From positions 832-41,762 of the forward strand of contig DIWZ01000030.1 in the NCBI GenBank assembly GCA_002435955.1: a stretch of DNA of 40,931 nt, read 5' to 3'. Below, one piece after another: positions 19,092 to 28,723 of the stretch. Source of the DNA: Pelobacter sp. UBA6093 (GTDB lineage: Bacteria > Desulfobacterota > Desulfuromonadia > Desulfuromonadales > Syntrophotaleaceae). The position numbers and the translations under genes were made by a program. The notes beneath the pieces are model-generated. The model saw only the letters and a program-made list of their open reading frames with translations. It had not been told where the DNA came from and searched no databases. Every line of letters starts with the position of its first letter. Positions within the stretch are counted from its first letter, which is position 1.

Positions 19092-19125
19092 GTCTCCAAG
19101 ATCTGCGGGGTCGGTATTTTTAAAA

Positions 19126-19202
<77 letters not shown>

Positions 19203-19289
19203 GTGTTCAAGAGGTGTACTTATCGCCGATTTGACCTTGTTTGTCAACGCTTTTTTTACCGAACCGGCAGTGTTTTTTTGCCAGAATAA

Positions 19290-19385
<96 letters not shown>

Positions 19386-19463
19386 GTTTTGCTATTCGAT
19401 TACGCTTTATTGTTCGGTCGCAGCGACAGGTTACCCAGAGCGACGTTCTTACTAATGTATATT

Positions 19464-19549
19464 TGGCGGAGGAGGTAGGATTCGAACCCACGGTGCTTTC
19501 GCACAACGGTTTTCAAGACCGCCGCCTTAAACCACTCGGCCACTCCTCC
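19464..19549 (-). tRNA. tRNA-Ser(UGA)
   Basis: 86 nt with CCA. Acceptor GGAGGAG/CTCCTCC, anticodon loop CTTGAAA giving UGA (codons UCA/UCG), variable arm TGTGC/GCACC. It begins 18 bp after the serS stop, so the two are almost certainly on one transcript. Confidence 0.96.
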
Positions 19550-19567
19550 GTGGATTCAGTCCTGATC

Positions 19568-20839
19568 CTATCCGGTAATTCTTTCCATGCCGCCCATGTA
19601 GGGGCGTAGCACCTCGGGAATCACCACCGAGCCATCCTGTTGCTGGTAATTTTCCAGTATCGCTACCAATGTGCGACCTACGGCCAACCCGGAACCGTTC
19701 AGGGTATGCACCAGCTCCGGCTTGCCCTTTTCTTCGCGACGGAAGCGAATCGCGGCCCGACGGGCCTGGAAGTCGCGAAAGTTGGAGCAGGAAGATATCT
19801 CCCGATACGTCTGCTGGCCCGGCAACCACACTTCGATATCGAAGGTGCGCGCTGCCGAAAAACCGATATCGCCGGTACACAAATCGACCACCCGATAGGG
19901 CAGCTTCAGACGCCGCAATACTTCCTCGGCATTGTCCAACAAATTAAGCAGTTCCTGATCCGAATCCTCGGGGCGCGCAAACTTGACCAGCTCAACCTTG
20001 TTGAACTGATGCTGGCGAATCAACCCTCTGGTATCGCGACCATGCGACCCGGCCTCTTTGCGGAAGCATGGGGTGTAAGCCGTATAACATACGGGCAGGT
20101 CGCCATCCGCCAGAATTTCGTCGCGGTGGATGTTGGTCACCGGCACTTCGGCGGTCGGAATCAGGAAAAAATCCGGATCGTCCAGATGAAAAAGATCGCT
20201 CTCAAACTTGGGGAGTTGTCCCGTCCCCGTCATGGAGTCCCTGTTTACCATAAAGGGCGGAAGAATTTCAACATATTTGTGCTCATCCGTGTGCAGGTCG
20301 AGCATGAAATTGATCAGAGCCCGCTCCAGCCTGGCTCCCGCGCCCTTGTACAGGGCAAAGCGGGCACCGGTCAGCTTGCCGGCCCGCTCGAAATCGAGAA
20401 TGCCGAGACGTTCGCCGATATCCCAGTGGGCTTGCGGTTCGAAAGCGAACTCGGGCAGCTGCCCCCAGCGTTTGACCTCGACATTGTCGTCTTCGGAAGT
20501 GCCCGCTGGACAATCCTCGTGCGGCAGATTGGGCAAGGTCATCAGCAGGTTGCGCAAATCGGTCTCGACCTGTTTCAGTTCATCGTCCAGATCCTTAATG
20601 CGCGCGGAAACTTCCTTCATGCGGGCGATTTCACCCTGCACCTGACTTTTGTCCCTGGTCTTGCCGATCAGTGCCGAAACCTGATTCTTTTCTGCCTTGA
20701 GGGACTCGGTTTCACCCAGCAGATTGCGCCTCCGGGCATCCAGGTCCGAAAAGGCGGACAGATCGACGGCACCACCCCGGGTCGCCAGTCGCCTTTCGGC
20801 TTCCGCGAAATTTTCACGCACGAATTTAAGATCCAGCAT
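19568..20839 (-). CDS. serS: Seryl-tRNA synthetase
   Basis: 423 residues. The N-terminal long antiparallel coiled-coil arm spans about residues 30-100 and recognises the long variable arm of tRNA-Ser. The class II core follows, with motif 2 in CFRKEAGSHGRDTRGLIRQHQF (over about 22 residues) and motif 3 in GSGLAVGRTLVAILEN. It starts MLDLKFVREN, like other SerRS, with GGGAG upstream. Three serine tRNA genes follow it on the same strand, so enzyme and substrates are co-encoded. It lies 50 bp downstream of the HD nucleotidase gene. Confidence 0.97.
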   Translation of the reverse strand: MLDLKFVRENFAEAERRLATRGGAVDLSAFSDLDARRRNLLGETESLKAEKNQVSALIGKTRDKSQVQGEIARMKEVSARIKDLDDELKQVETDLRNLLMTLPNLPHEDCPAGTSEDDNVEVKRWGQLPEFAFEPQAHWDIGERLGILDFERAGKLTGARFALYKGAGARLERALINFMLDLHTDEHKYVEILPPFMVNRDSMTGTGQLPKFESDLFHLDDPDFFLIPTAEVPVTNIHRDEILADGDLPVCYTAYTPCFRKEAGSHGRDTRGLIRQHQFNKVELVKFARPEDSDQELLNLLDNAEEVLRRLKLPYRVVDLCTGDIGFSAARTFDIEVWLPGQQTYREISSCSNFRDFQARRAAIRFRREEKGKPELVHTLNGSGLAVGRTLVAILENYQQQDGSVVIPEVLRPYMGGMERITG

Positions 20840-20889
20840 GGAACTCTCCCGTTCTGGGTATGTGGGTGACTCGACAAGGGCCTATTTAT

Positions 20890-21498
20890 CTAGCACTTAT
20901 CATCCGATCCGTCAACCGGATTTGCACCGCGCGAGCCATTGACCCACCAGTCGCTGTCCCCATCGAACCACCAGCGGGTCGAATCGGTGGTCCAGATATC
21001 CTCGGCCAGCCTAAGGGCCAGTTCGGTTTTAAGGCGTCGCACGGCAAAGGGATACCATTCGTCGGCATAACGGTTGCCGAGATCCTTGTACTCCTTCAGC
21101 GCCAGAATCATTTCCAGCTGGTCGGCATCGTGGGCCAGCCGCGATTCACGGGTCTCGCGACCGGCATATTCGGCCATGGTCTGTCGGTACTCGTCGCCGA
21201 ATGGCAGGGTGGCGGCCAGATCGTCGACGGCGCGCTGTTCATCGGCCTTCACGTACTTTTTATTTACATAGTTGAGATCGCCAAGTCGCGCCTCGGGGAT
21301 ATCGTGGAACAGACATAACTGCAGCACCCGTCCGACATCGGCCTGGCCGTCGAGCCGCGCCAGGGTAAAGCCGATCACGGCGGTACGAAACGAATGCTCC
21401 GCCACCGATTCAGCCCCCGAGCCGAGAAACTGAAAGCCGGTGCGGGGGGTACGTTTGAGCATGCCGACTTCAAAAAAGAAATGTGCCAGATTTTTCAT
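20890..21498 (-). CDS. HD domain 5'-nucleotidase, YfbR/HDDC2 type
   Basis: 202 residues. Metal-binding HD residues: H35 (EHSF), H65-D66 (FHDIPEARLGD) and an Asp in HDADQLE near 130. This pattern is that of YfbR/HDDC2-like deoxynucleoside 5'-monophosphatases. The C-terminal 45 residues, WWFDGDSDWWVNGS onward, are an extension beyond the usual fold. AAGGAA precedes the start. It is divergent from fumC and 50 bp upstream of serS, possibly in the same transcript. Confidence 0.83.
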   Translation of the reverse strand: MKNLAHFFFEVGMLKRTPRTGFQFLGSGAESVAEHSFRTAVIGFTLARLDGQADVGRVLQLCLFHDIPEARLGDLNYVNKKYVKADEQRAVDDLAATLPFGDEYRQTMAEYAGRETRESRLAHDADQLEMILALKEYKDLGNRYADEWYPFAVRRLKTELALRLAEDIWTTDSTRWWFDGDSDWWVNGSRGANPVDGSDDKC

Positions 21499-21562
21499 GC
21501 TGTTCCTTGTTGAAATGCACCGACAGGGGATCGATCAGGCCATGGCGTCTTGTTAGGAGCCG

Positions 21563-21591
21563 TTGACAGAGCGTGGCCGGTTGTCTATTCT
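21563..21591 (+). promoter_or_regulatory. Sigma-70 promoter of fumC
   Basis: TTGACA (perfect -35) with a 17-bp spacer and TATTCT -10 (4 of 6). The predicted start near 21598 leaves a leader of about 74 nt. This is the best sigma-70 promoter I found in the window and it serves the only plus-strand gene. Confidence 0.8.
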
Positions 21592-21601
21592 CAATCCAAA
21601 C

Positions 21602-21628
21602 TGCCGACAAAATCGTGTTTTGCCGGCA
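21602..21628 (+). promoter_or_regulatory. Stem-loop in the fumC 5' leader
   Basis: TGCCG-A-CAAAA, 5-nt loop, TTTTG-C-CGGCA: two 5-bp helices separated by one A/C mismatch. It lies immediately after the predicted transcript start and 43 nt before the start codon, well placed to protect the mRNA 5' end or regulate translation. Confidence 0.45.
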
Positions 21629-21671
21629 ATCCGAATTGGACATTCGTTATACCTGTAATGGAGAAATTTTT

Positions 21672-23078
21672 ATGACCGCGACCAGGATTGAAAAGGATTC
21701 CATGGGCACCATGGAAGTCCCCGCTTCAGCACTCTACGGTGCCCAGACCGCACGGGCCCTGGCGAATTTCCCCATCTCCGGACTGCGCTTCTCGCGTCCC
21801 TTCATCCACGCCCTGGGCCTGATCAAGCGCTACGCCGCCCAGGCCAACCTGGAACTGGGCATGCTCGATGAGCAACGCGCTGCGGCCATCATCCAGGCGG
21901 CCGAAGAAGTGATGAGCGGAGCTCTGGACGAGCACTTCGTGCTGGACATTTTCCAGACCGGCTCGGGCACCAGCACCAACATGAACGCCAATGAAGTCAT
22001 TGCCAACCGCGCCGCCCAGATACTGGGCAAGGCGGTCGGCTCGCGAGCGGTGCATCCCAACGATCACGTCAACCTCGGGCAGTCGAGCAACGACGTTATC
22101 CCCACCGCCATGCATATCGCCGCAGCTCTGGAAATCCGCAATACCCTGGTCAAGGCGCTGTTCGCCATGCAGGAAACCCTCGGCGAAAAGGCCCTGGCTT
22201 TCAACGACATTATCAAGATCGGCCGCACCCACCTGCAGGATGCCACGCCGGTACGCCTCGGGCAGGTGTTCTCAGGCTACGCCCGGCAACTGGCGCTGGC
22301 CATTCGCGGCATCGAACGTGCCCAGGACGACTTGCTGGAGCTGGCACTGGGCGGCACCGCCGTCGGCACCGGGCTGAATGCGCATCCGCAGTTTGCCACC
22401 CGCGTCATCGCCGCCATCAGCGACAAGACCGGTCTGGCTTTCCGCGAAGCCAGCAATCATTTCGAAGCCCAGGCGTCCAAGGATGCCGTGGTAGCAGCCA
22501 GCGGCGCCCTCAAACGGACCGCGTGTGCGCTGTTCAAGATCGCCAACGACATCCGCCTGCTCGGCAGCGGCCCGCGCTGCGGCATCGGCGAGTTGCTGCT
22601 GCCGCCGGTGCAGCCGGGCAGTTCCATCATGCCAGGCAAGGTCAATCCGGTCATGGCCGAAAGTCTCATGCAGGTATGCAGCCAGGTGATCGGTAACGAC
22701 GCCGCCATCACTCTTGGCGGACTGTCCGGCAATTTCGAACTGAATGTGATGATGCCGGTCATGACTCACAACCTGCAGCAATCGATTGCCTTGCTGGCCA
22801 ATGCTTCCACCCAGTTCACCTTACGTTGCCTGCAGGGGTTGGAAGCCGATCGTGCGCGTTGCGAATCGCTGGTGGAGCAGAGCCTGGCCATGTGTACCGC
22901 CCTGGCACCGGTGGTCGGTTACGATCAGGCGGCGGATATCGCCAAGCAGGCCTTTGCCACCGGCCGCACGGTGCGCGAAGTGGCCCTGGAGCAGAAGGTG
23001 TTGCCGGCAGCGGAGCTGACGCGCATCCTGGACCCACGCCCCATGACCGAGCCCGGTATCCCGGGCAAGACCCGCTAA
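21672..23078 (+). CDS. fumC: Class II fumarate hydratase
   Basis: 468 residues. Family signatures: TGSGTSTNMNANEVIANRA near residue 97, HPNDHVNLGQSSND, GRTHLQDATPVRLGQ, and the lyase signature GSSIMPGKVNP. It interconverts fumarate and malate. The distinction from aspartase rests on FQTGSGT rather than GGAGTS and on LGGTAVGTGLNAHP. The ATG at 21672 follows GGAGA 7 nt upstream; the frame is open before it without support. It is the only plus-strand gene in the window, with its own sigma-70 promoter and a shared 3' hairpin with rnd. Confidence 0.93.
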   Translation: MTATRIEKDSMGTMEVPASALYGAQTARALANFPISGLRFSRPFIHALGLIKRYAAQANLELGMLDEQRAAAIIQAAEEVMSGALDEHFVLDIFQTGSGTSTNMNANEVIANRAAQILGKAVGSRAVHPNDHVNLGQSSNDVIPTAMHIAAALEIRNTLVKALFAMQETLGEKALAFNDIIKIGRTHLQDATPVRLGQVFSGYARQLALAIRGIERAQDDLLELALGGTAVGTGLNAHPQFATRVIAAISDKTGLAFREASNHFEAQASKDAVVAASGALKRTACALFKIANDIRLLGSGPRCGIGELLLPPVQPGSSIMPGKVNPVMAESLMQVCSQVIGNDAAITLGGLSGNFELNVMMPVMTHNLQQSIALLANASTQFTLRCLQGLEADRARCESLVEQSLAMCTALAPVVGYDQAADIAKQAFATGRTVREVALEQKVLPAAELTRILDPRPMTEPGIPGKTR

Positions 23079-23103
23079 CCACCCCCGGTAAATCCTCCTG
23101 ACG

Positions 23104-23129
23104 ACGGCCGGGGTTCATGCCCCGGCCGT
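23104..23129. terminator. Convergent hairpin between fumC and rnd
   Basis: A perfect 10-bp GC-rich stem ACGGCCGGGG/CCCCGGCCGT with a 6-nt loop, 25 bp after the fumC stop and 17 bp after the rnd stop. T-tracts are weak on both sides, so termination may be partial. Confidence 0.75.
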
Positions 23130-23146
23130 TGGTTCCCTTCAGATTC

Positions 23147-24274
23147 TCAAGCCTGCGCCAACGCGCGCACCACCTCTTCACCCAGTACTTCGCGCTGCCA
23201 GTTTTTCAGAATCCCCAGTTCTGTCAGTTGCTGCAGGTTGGACGGACAAGCCCGGGCCATCCCTTCGAGCTGGGCGTTGTTGACCAGCACGCCGGAATCC
23301 ATGACCAAGCGTTCCGCCACAGCGCTACGCAGGTTTTTGAGCACCTTCATGCGGTCCTCCACGGCGGGATCGCGCTCGCGCCGCTCGCCACGCGGATACA
23401 CTGGCCATTGTTCCTTCGGCAACGCTATGCCTTTGCGCACCGCCCCAAGCAGGGCACGTCCGTAGCGATCGGCCAGTCGTGGCGAAAAACCCTCGACGCC
23501 GCTGGTTTCGCCGAGACTACCAGGCATGATCCGGGCCAGGTCGAGCAGGGTTTTGTTGCCGACGATTTTAAACGGAGGGCGATCCCTGCGACAGGCTTCC
23601 TCGTCGCGCCATTGCAGCAATTGATCGAGCACCGCCAGCTGTTTACGTTCCAGCAGGGCGGCTCCCTTGACGCGCAAAAACGCCGGCCCGTTGTTTTCCG
23701 ACGGCCGCACCTGTTCAAGCAGTGCAAATTCCTCCTCTGCCCAACTCAGACGCCCCATGTCCCGCAACCGCTGTTCGAGCATTTCCGCCAGTTGGTGGAG
23801 GTGACAGGTATCCTCCATGGCGTAGCGAACCATGCCCTCCTCCAGCGGGCGCATCGACCAGTCGGCCCGCTGGTACTTTTTATCGAGGGTGACATTCATG
23901 TACTTGCCAAGCACATCGGCCAGACCGACACGCTCCTCCCCCAGCATCTGGCAGGCGATCATGGTATCGAAAAGACCACGGATCTCCATGCCGAAATCGC
24001 GGTACAGGCACCGGATATCGTAATCGGCGGCATGAAAAATCTTGCGAATGGCCGGGTCGGCCAGCACCGGTGCAAGGGGGGAAAGATCCTTCGCAGCCAA
24101 GGGATCGACAAGCACCGTACGGCCCGGGGTGGATATCTGGATCAGGCAGACCTTATCCCGGTAGGAATGCAGGGAATCAGCCTCGAGGTCGACGGCAATG
24201 ATGCGTTCGGCGCGCAACTCCTGCGCCAGCTCGGCCACGGAAGCGTCGTCAACCAGGATAGGGGGTAAAGACAT
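23147..24274 (-). CDS. rnd: Ribonuclease D
   Basis: 375 residues, 3'-5' exonuclease of the DEDD type that trims tRNA and other RNA 3' ends. Exo I is D29/E31 (VDLEAD), Exo II is in FHAADYDI, and Exo III in YAMEDTCHL. HRDC-type helical domains follow, typical of RNase D. AAGGAG lies before the ATG. It is 45 bp downstream of mutY and probably in one transcript with hisC and mutY. Confidence 0.92.
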   Translation of the reverse strand: MSLPPILVDDASVAELAQELRAERIIAVDLEADSLHSYRDKVCLIQISTPGRTVLVDPLAAKDLSPLAPVLADPAIRKIFHAADYDIRCLYRDFGMEIRGLFDTMIACQMLGEERVGLADVLGKYMNVTLDKKYQRADWSMRPLEEGMVRYAMEDTCHLHQLAEMLEQRLRDMGRLSWAEEEFALLEQVRPSENNGPAFLRVKGAALLERKQLAVLDQLLQWRDEEACRRDRPPFKIVGNKTLLDLARIMPGSLGETSGVEGFSPRLADRYGRALLGAVRKGIALPKEQWPVYPRGERRERDPAVEDRMKVLKNLRSAVAERLVMDSGVLVNNAQLEGMARACPSNLQQLTELGILKNWQREVLGEEVVRALAQA

Positions 24275-24319
24275 GGGTTCTCCTTGGTTCTATATGAATA
24301 AGTAGGATCTATCGACAAC

Positions 24320-25390
24320 TCAACCCTGCCTCAAAGTCAAGGCGAGGGCTTTTTTATGGGAGCCGTGCAGTGGCCATTCGGCCAGTTCCGGCAGCGACAA
24401 CCAGCGTCGTTCTTCCTCGGCGACCCGTCCGGCAGCAGTTCCCTGGCAGGCAAACAAAAACAGTTCCACGCGAAAGTGACTGTAGGCATGGCGGACCGTG
24501 CCCACCGGCTCCAGAGTGCAGGACAGCCCCTCTTCGATCAGCAGCGCGCGGGCCGCAGCCGCCGGTTCGCCGTCCTCGGGGACTGTTGTGGCGGGGAATT
24601 CCCACAGACCGCCAAGCATCCCGGCCAGCGGACGCTTGCGCACCAGGTAGCGCCCATGATGATGCATCAGCAACGCCACCTGGCGCACCAGCGGCACGCT
24701 TTTGCGTACCCCGCGCTGCGGCAACTGCTCCTGCAATCCCTGCCAGAAAGCCTGGCACAACGCCGACAAGGGGCAAGCCGCACAATCGGGTCGGCGCGGC
24801 GTGCAGACCGTGGCCCCCAGATCCATGATCGCCTGGGCGTAATCGTGGGCCCGGTTCTCCGGCGTCAGCATTTCGGCCAGCTGCCAGAGGCGCTTTTCCA
24901 CCTCCCGCGAACGGGGGGCTCCGGATACGGCCAGCAATCGGCACAGCACCCGCCGCACGTTGCCATCCAGGATGGGACCTTTCCGGTCAAACGCGATGGA
25001 GACGATGGCGCCGGCGGTGGAACGGCCGATGCCTGGCAAAGCCATGATGACGTCAAGCTGGTCGGGAAACCGCCCCTGGTGCTCCGACATCACCCGGCAG
25101 GCCGCTTCGTGCAGAAAACGGGCACGCCGGTAATATCCGAGCCCTGCCCAGAGTTCAAACACCTGGTCCAGGGAAGCGGCAGCCAACGCGGCAATACTCG
25201 GAAACGCGGCCAGAAACCGCTCGTAATACGGAATCACTGCCGTAACGCCGGTCTGCTGCAGCATGATTTCCGACAACCAGATGCGGTACGGATCGCGGGT
25301 GCGACGCCACGGCAGGTCGCGTCCGTTTCGTCCGTACCAGGCCAGCAGACGCCCACTCATATCTTCGGCAGGCCAGGGCAGCGGTTGCAT
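24320..25390 (-). CDS. mutY: A/G-specific adenine glycosylase MutY
   Basis: 356 residues. Removes A mispaired with 8-oxoG. Catalytic Glu in WLSEIMLQQT, helix-hairpin-helix LPGIGRSTAGAI followed by the catalytic Asp in LDGNVRRVL, and the 4Fe-4S loop Cx6CxxCx5C. A Nudix-like C-terminal domain recognises 8-oxoG. A TTG start at 25405 overlapping the hisC stop is possible; I prefer the ATG at 25390. It lies directly after hisC on the same strand. Confidence 0.93.
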   Translation of the reverse strand: MQPLPWPAEDMSGRLLAWYGRNGRDLPWRRTRDPYRIWLSEIMLQQTGVTAVIPYYERFLAAFPSIAALAAASLDQVFELWAGLGYYRRARFLHEAACRVMSEHQGRFPDQLDVIMALPGIGRSTAGAIVSIAFDRKGPILDGNVRRVLCRLLAVSGAPRSREVEKRLWQLAEMLTPENRAHDYAQAIMDLGATVCTPRRPDCAACPLSALCQAFWQGLQEQLPQRGVRKSVPLVRQVALLMHHHGRYLVRKRPLAGMLGGLWEFPATTVPEDGEPAAAARALLIEEGLSCTLEPVGTVRHAYSHFRVELFLFACQGTAAGRVAEEERRWLSLPELAEWPLHGSHKKALALTLRQG

Positions 25391-25401
25391 TAGCTGTCCG
25401 C

Positions 25402-26445
25402 TCAACCGATCTCAACCAGCGCGGCCAGGGTTTTTTCCATCTCTTCGCGGGTGCCTACGGAGATGCGCAGCCCGTGAGCCAGCACCGGATCGCTGAAATA
25501 GCGCACCAGTATGCGACGTTCGAACAACGCCTCGTAGACCCGCTTGCCGTTGCGATCCGGCGGCGACGCAAACACGAAATTGCCATGGGAAGGGATCACC
25601 TCCCAGCCCAGCACCCGCAGCTCGGCGCTGAACCAATCGCGCGTTTCCCGGATTCTGGCGACGCACTGCTGGAAATATTCCTGATCCGCCAGCGCCGCCA
25701 CACAGGCGGCCTGCGCCAGACGGTCGAGGTTGTAGTGATCGCGGATCTTGTTCAGGGCGGCGATCACTTCCGGGCGGGCGATGGCCAGCCCCAGGCGCAT
25801 GCCGGCCAGCGAGTAGCTTTTGGAAAAAGTGCGTGTCACCACCACATTGGGCAAGCGCCGCACCAACTCCAGGGAATTCTCCCTGGCAAAATCTGCATAG
25901 GCTTCATCCACCACCAGCATGCCATCGACCCGGCTGGCCAAATCCTCGATGAATTCCTGCGGATAGCAGAATCCCAAAGGTGCATTGGGATTGGTCAGAA
26001 AAAACAGTTTGCCGGCATAGCGCTCGGGAAAGTCCTTCAGCGCCCACCCCTCGTCGAGCAGGAAGGTCCTGACCTTGGCGCCCTGCACCTCGGCCAGGGT
26101 GCTGTAATAAGAATAGGAAGGATGGACATAGGCGATCTCCTCCCCTTCCCCGGCAAAAGCACGGATCAGGTTATTGAGTACCTCATCCGAGCCGTTGGCC
26201 ATGATGACCCAATCGGGATCGAAACCATATAGCCGCCCCGCCTCCTCGCAGCCGGCCCGGCTGGCGGCGTCAGGATACTTGCGCAGATCGTCGCCCACCT
26301 CGGCGAGGATCGCCTCGATAACCCGCGGTGAGGGGGGATAGGGGTTCTCATTGGTATTGAGCTTGACATAGCTGTGCGCGTCGCGCGGCTGAAAACCAGG
26401 CACGTAACCGGCCATTTCGGCAATATTTCTGCGCATCGGGATCAT
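25402..26445 (-). CDS. hisC: Histidinol-phosphate aminotransferase
   Basis: 347 residues, fold-type I PLP enzyme of histidine synthesis. It shows KLNTNENPYPPSP at the N-terminus, NPNAPLG, DEAYADF and the PLP lysine in TFSKSYSLAGMR. GGAG is 5 nt from the ATG plus the usual length. It is not with other his genes here but leads hisC-mutY-rnd. The stretch 26446-26523 upstream contains no clear promoter. Confidence 0.94.
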   Translation of the reverse strand: MIPMRRNIAEMAGYVPGFQPRDAHSYVKLNTNENPYPPSPRVIEAILAEVGDDLRKYPDAASRAGCEEAGRLYGFDPDWVIMANGSDEVLNNLIRAFAGEGEEIAYVHPSYSYYSTLAEVQGAKVRTFLLDEGWALKDFPERYAGKLFFLTNPNAPLGFCYPQEFIEDLASRVDGMLVVDEAYADFARENSLELVRRLPNVVVTRTFSKSYSLAGMRLGLAIARPEVIAALNKIRDHYNLDRLAQAACVAALADQEYFQQCVARIRETRDWFSAELRVLGWEVIPSHGNFVFASPPDRNGKRVYEALFERRILVRYFSDPVLAHGLRISVGTREEMEKTLAALVEIG

Positions 26446-26523
26446 GATGTCTCCGGCATGAAAAAGTTGGTAACTTAATTTGACAGCCTAAAGGAAATTG
26501 CAGGCCGGTGCAAGGTTGGTTTA

Positions 26524-26572
26524 GTCAGTTGTCAGTTGTCAGTTGTCAGCACTCTGCACTCAGCACTCCCGC
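26524..26572. repeat. Phased heptamer repeat tract, 7 units
   Basis: Seven consecutive 7-bp units: GTCAGTT three times, GTCAGCA, CTCTGCA, CTCAGCA, CTCCCGC. It abuts the stop codon of mqnC (26574) and belongs to the same heptamer family as the tracts further right. Confidence 0.9.
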
Positions 26573-26573
26573 C

Positions 26574-27641
26574 TTAAGAGTATTCTTCCAGAATTGCATA
26601 CCCCGTCGTCCGCCGCGCAGGCACAAAACCAGCCTCATGCACCAGCGCCAGCAGTTCTTCACGGTCAAGCCGGAAGGTGGCGCCGGCGGCGGCTACCACA
26701 TTTTCTTCGAGCATGGTGCCGCCCAGATCGTTGGCGCCGAAAAACAACGCCACCTGGGCCAGCGTGCCGCCCTGGGTGACCCAGCTGGCCTGAATATTGG
26801 GGATATTGTGCAACATCAGCCGCGATACGGCCAGCACCCGCAGATAGTCGGTACCGGTGGCCTCTTCGCCGCCAAGCTCGGTGTTGCCCGGTTGGTAGGA
26901 CCAGGGGATGAATGCGCTGAAACCGCCGCTGCGCTGCTGCAGGGCCCGCACCCGCAGCAGGTGAGTAACGATATCCTCGCAGGTTTCGCCTGCGCCGAAC
27001 ATCATGGTCGCGGTGCCGGGCATGCCCAGCCGATGGGCGCTCTCCATGACTTCGACCCATCTGCGCCAGCCGATCTTATCCGGCGAAATGCGCCGGCGCA
27101 CCCGGTCGACCAGGATCTCCGCACCGCCGCCGGGCAGCGACGCCAGGCCAGCCGCCTGCAGACGCCGCAGACACGTTTCGATGGACAAATCGGACTGCGC
27201 GGCCAGATGAATGATCTCCGCCGGAGACAGGGAATGGATCTGTACGCCGGGAAACTGTCGACGCAGAGCGCCGAACAGCTGTTCGAACCATTCGATGCGC
27301 AACTCGGGGTGCAGCCCACCCTGCAACAGCAGCTGGGTGCCGCCGCAAGCATCGAGTTCGGCGACCTTGGCGAGGATCTGCTCATGGGACAGCAGGTAGG
27401 CGTCGGCAGCGCCCGGCTGCCGGTAAAAGGCGCAAAAACGGCAGCCGGTCCGGCAGACGTTGGTGTAATTGACGTTGCGGTCGACCACAAACGTCACCCG
27501 CCCCTGGGGATGCAGACGCCGGCGTACCCCATCGGCCAACCGGCCCAGGGCCAGCAGATCAACCTCCCGCATTAAAAACAGGGCGTCCTGGCGGTTAAGG
27601 GCGCGGCCTTCGTCGAGTTTCCGGGCGATGGTTTTCAGCAT
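26574..27641 (-). CDS. mqnC: Cyclic dehypoxanthinyl futalosine synthase MqnC
   Basis: 355 residues, radical SAM enzyme of the futalosine menaquinone pathway. The cluster motif is CRTGCRFC (Cx3CxxC), preceded by VDRNVNYTNVC. The SPGGGAEIL-type stretch and IPWSYQPGNTELGG match MqnC. The start overlaps the mqnE stop by 7 bp, so the pair is translationally coupled. It is the last gene of the ubiA-ubiX-mqnE-mqnC series. Confidence 0.92.
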   Translation of the reverse strand: MLKTIARKLDEGRALNRQDALFLMREVDLLALGRLADGVRRRLHPQGRVTFVVDRNVNYTNVCRTGCRFCAFYRQPGAADAYLLSHEQILAKVAELDACGGTQLLLQGGLHPELRIEWFEQLFGALRRQFPGVQIHSLSPAEIIHLAAQSDLSIETCLRRLQAAGLASLPGGGAEILVDRVRRRISPDKIGWRRWVEVMESAHRLGMPGTATMMFGAGETCEDIVTHLLRVRALQQRSGGFSAFIPWSYQPGNTELGGEEATGTDYLRVLAVSRLMLHNIPNIQASWVTQGGTLAQVALFFGANDLGGTMLEENVVAAAGATFRLDREELLALVHEAGFVPARRTTGYAILEEYS

Positions 27642-28723
27642 TTCTCCCCCTCCCGGTCAAGTTTCCGATACAGGCTGTCGCGTTCCACCGGCGTGCGATC
27701 GGCCTTGCGGATCAGGCGCATCAAACCCTCGCGGCTCAGCGCCTGCGGGGAAACAGCCCCGGCCTGGTGGCCGATCTGTTCCTCCACCACCGTACCGTCC
27801 AGGTCGTTGACGCCGAACGCCAGCGCCACCTGCGCCAGCTTGACGCCGAGCATCACCCAGTAAGCCTTGATATGGGGGATATTGTCGAGGAACAGGCGAG
27901 CGACCGCCAGGGTTTTGAGGATATCCACCCCGCCGGGACCGCGCAGGCCCTCCAGGCGGGTGGCGACATGCTGGAACGGCAGCGCGACAAACGCCTGGAA
28001 GCCGCCTGTTTCATCCTGCAGCGCCCGCAGGCGCGTCAGATGCTCGATGCGTTCGGCCGGCGTTTCCAGATGACCGAACAGCATGGTGGCATTGGAACGC
28101 AGTCCGGCAGCATGCACCGCGCGCATCACCTCAAGCCAGCGTGTACCGGAAATCTTTTCCGGGCAGAGCTGCACGCGGGCGCGCTCGGCAAAGATCTCCG
28201 CGCCGCCGCCGGGCAGTGACTGCAAACCAGCCGCCTGCAAACGAGCGATGACCGTCTCCAGCGGCAACGCGTTGATGGTGGCAAAATGCGCCAGCTCCAC
28301 GGCGGTAAACGCTTTGATATGCAGCGCCGGACCAGCATGGCGGATGGTATCCACCAGCTGCTCGTAAAACTCCAGCGGCAGATGAGGGTGCAGGCCGCCC
28401 ACCACATGCACCTCGCTGGCACCGGCCGCAGCCGCCTCGGACGCCCGGGCGGCGACTTCATCCAGGGTCAGGGTATAACCGCCCGTTGCCCCTTCGTCGC
28501 GCCGGAAGGCGCAGAAAGCGCAGTTGTTCACGCACAGATTGGTGTAGTTGATGTGACGGTTGACGTTGAAATAAACCGTGTCGCCGTGCAGTCGGCGGTT
28601 GGCCAGGGCAGCCAGTTCACCGACCGCCAGCAAATCCGGATACCCCAACAGAAAACCGGCTTCGGCCTCGCTCAGGCGCACGCCGGCTTCGACTTTGGCG
28701 GCTATCTCGGGCAGGGATATCAT
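27635..28723 (-). CDS. mqnE: Aminofutalosine synthase MqnE
   Basis: 362 residues, radical SAM enzyme that joins chorismate-derived enolpyruvyl benzoate to SAM to form aminofutalosine. Cluster motif CVNNCAFC, with NRHINYTNLC before it, and FVALPFQH plus IKAYWVMLG later, as in MqnE. Start overlaps the ubiX stop as ATGA. Together with mqnC it shows that this organism uses the futalosine route to menaquinone. Confidence 0.92.
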   Translation of the reverse strand: MISLPEIAAKVEAGVRLSEAEAGFLLGYPDLLAVGELAALANRRLHGDTVYFNVNRHINYTNLCVNNCAFCAFRRDEGATGGYTLTLDEVAARASEAAAAGASEVHVVGGLHPHLPLEFYEQLVDTIRHAGPALHIKAFTAVELAHFATINALPLETVIARLQAAGLQSLPGGGAEIFAERARVQLCPEKISGTRWLEVMRAVHAAGLRSNATMLFGHLETPAERIEHLTRLRALQDETGGFQAFVALPFQHVATRLEGLRGPGGVDILKTLAVARLFLDNIPHIKAYWVMLGVKLAQVALAFGVNDLDGTVVEEQIGHQAGAVSPQALSREGLMRLIRKADRTPVERDSLYRKLDREGEKC

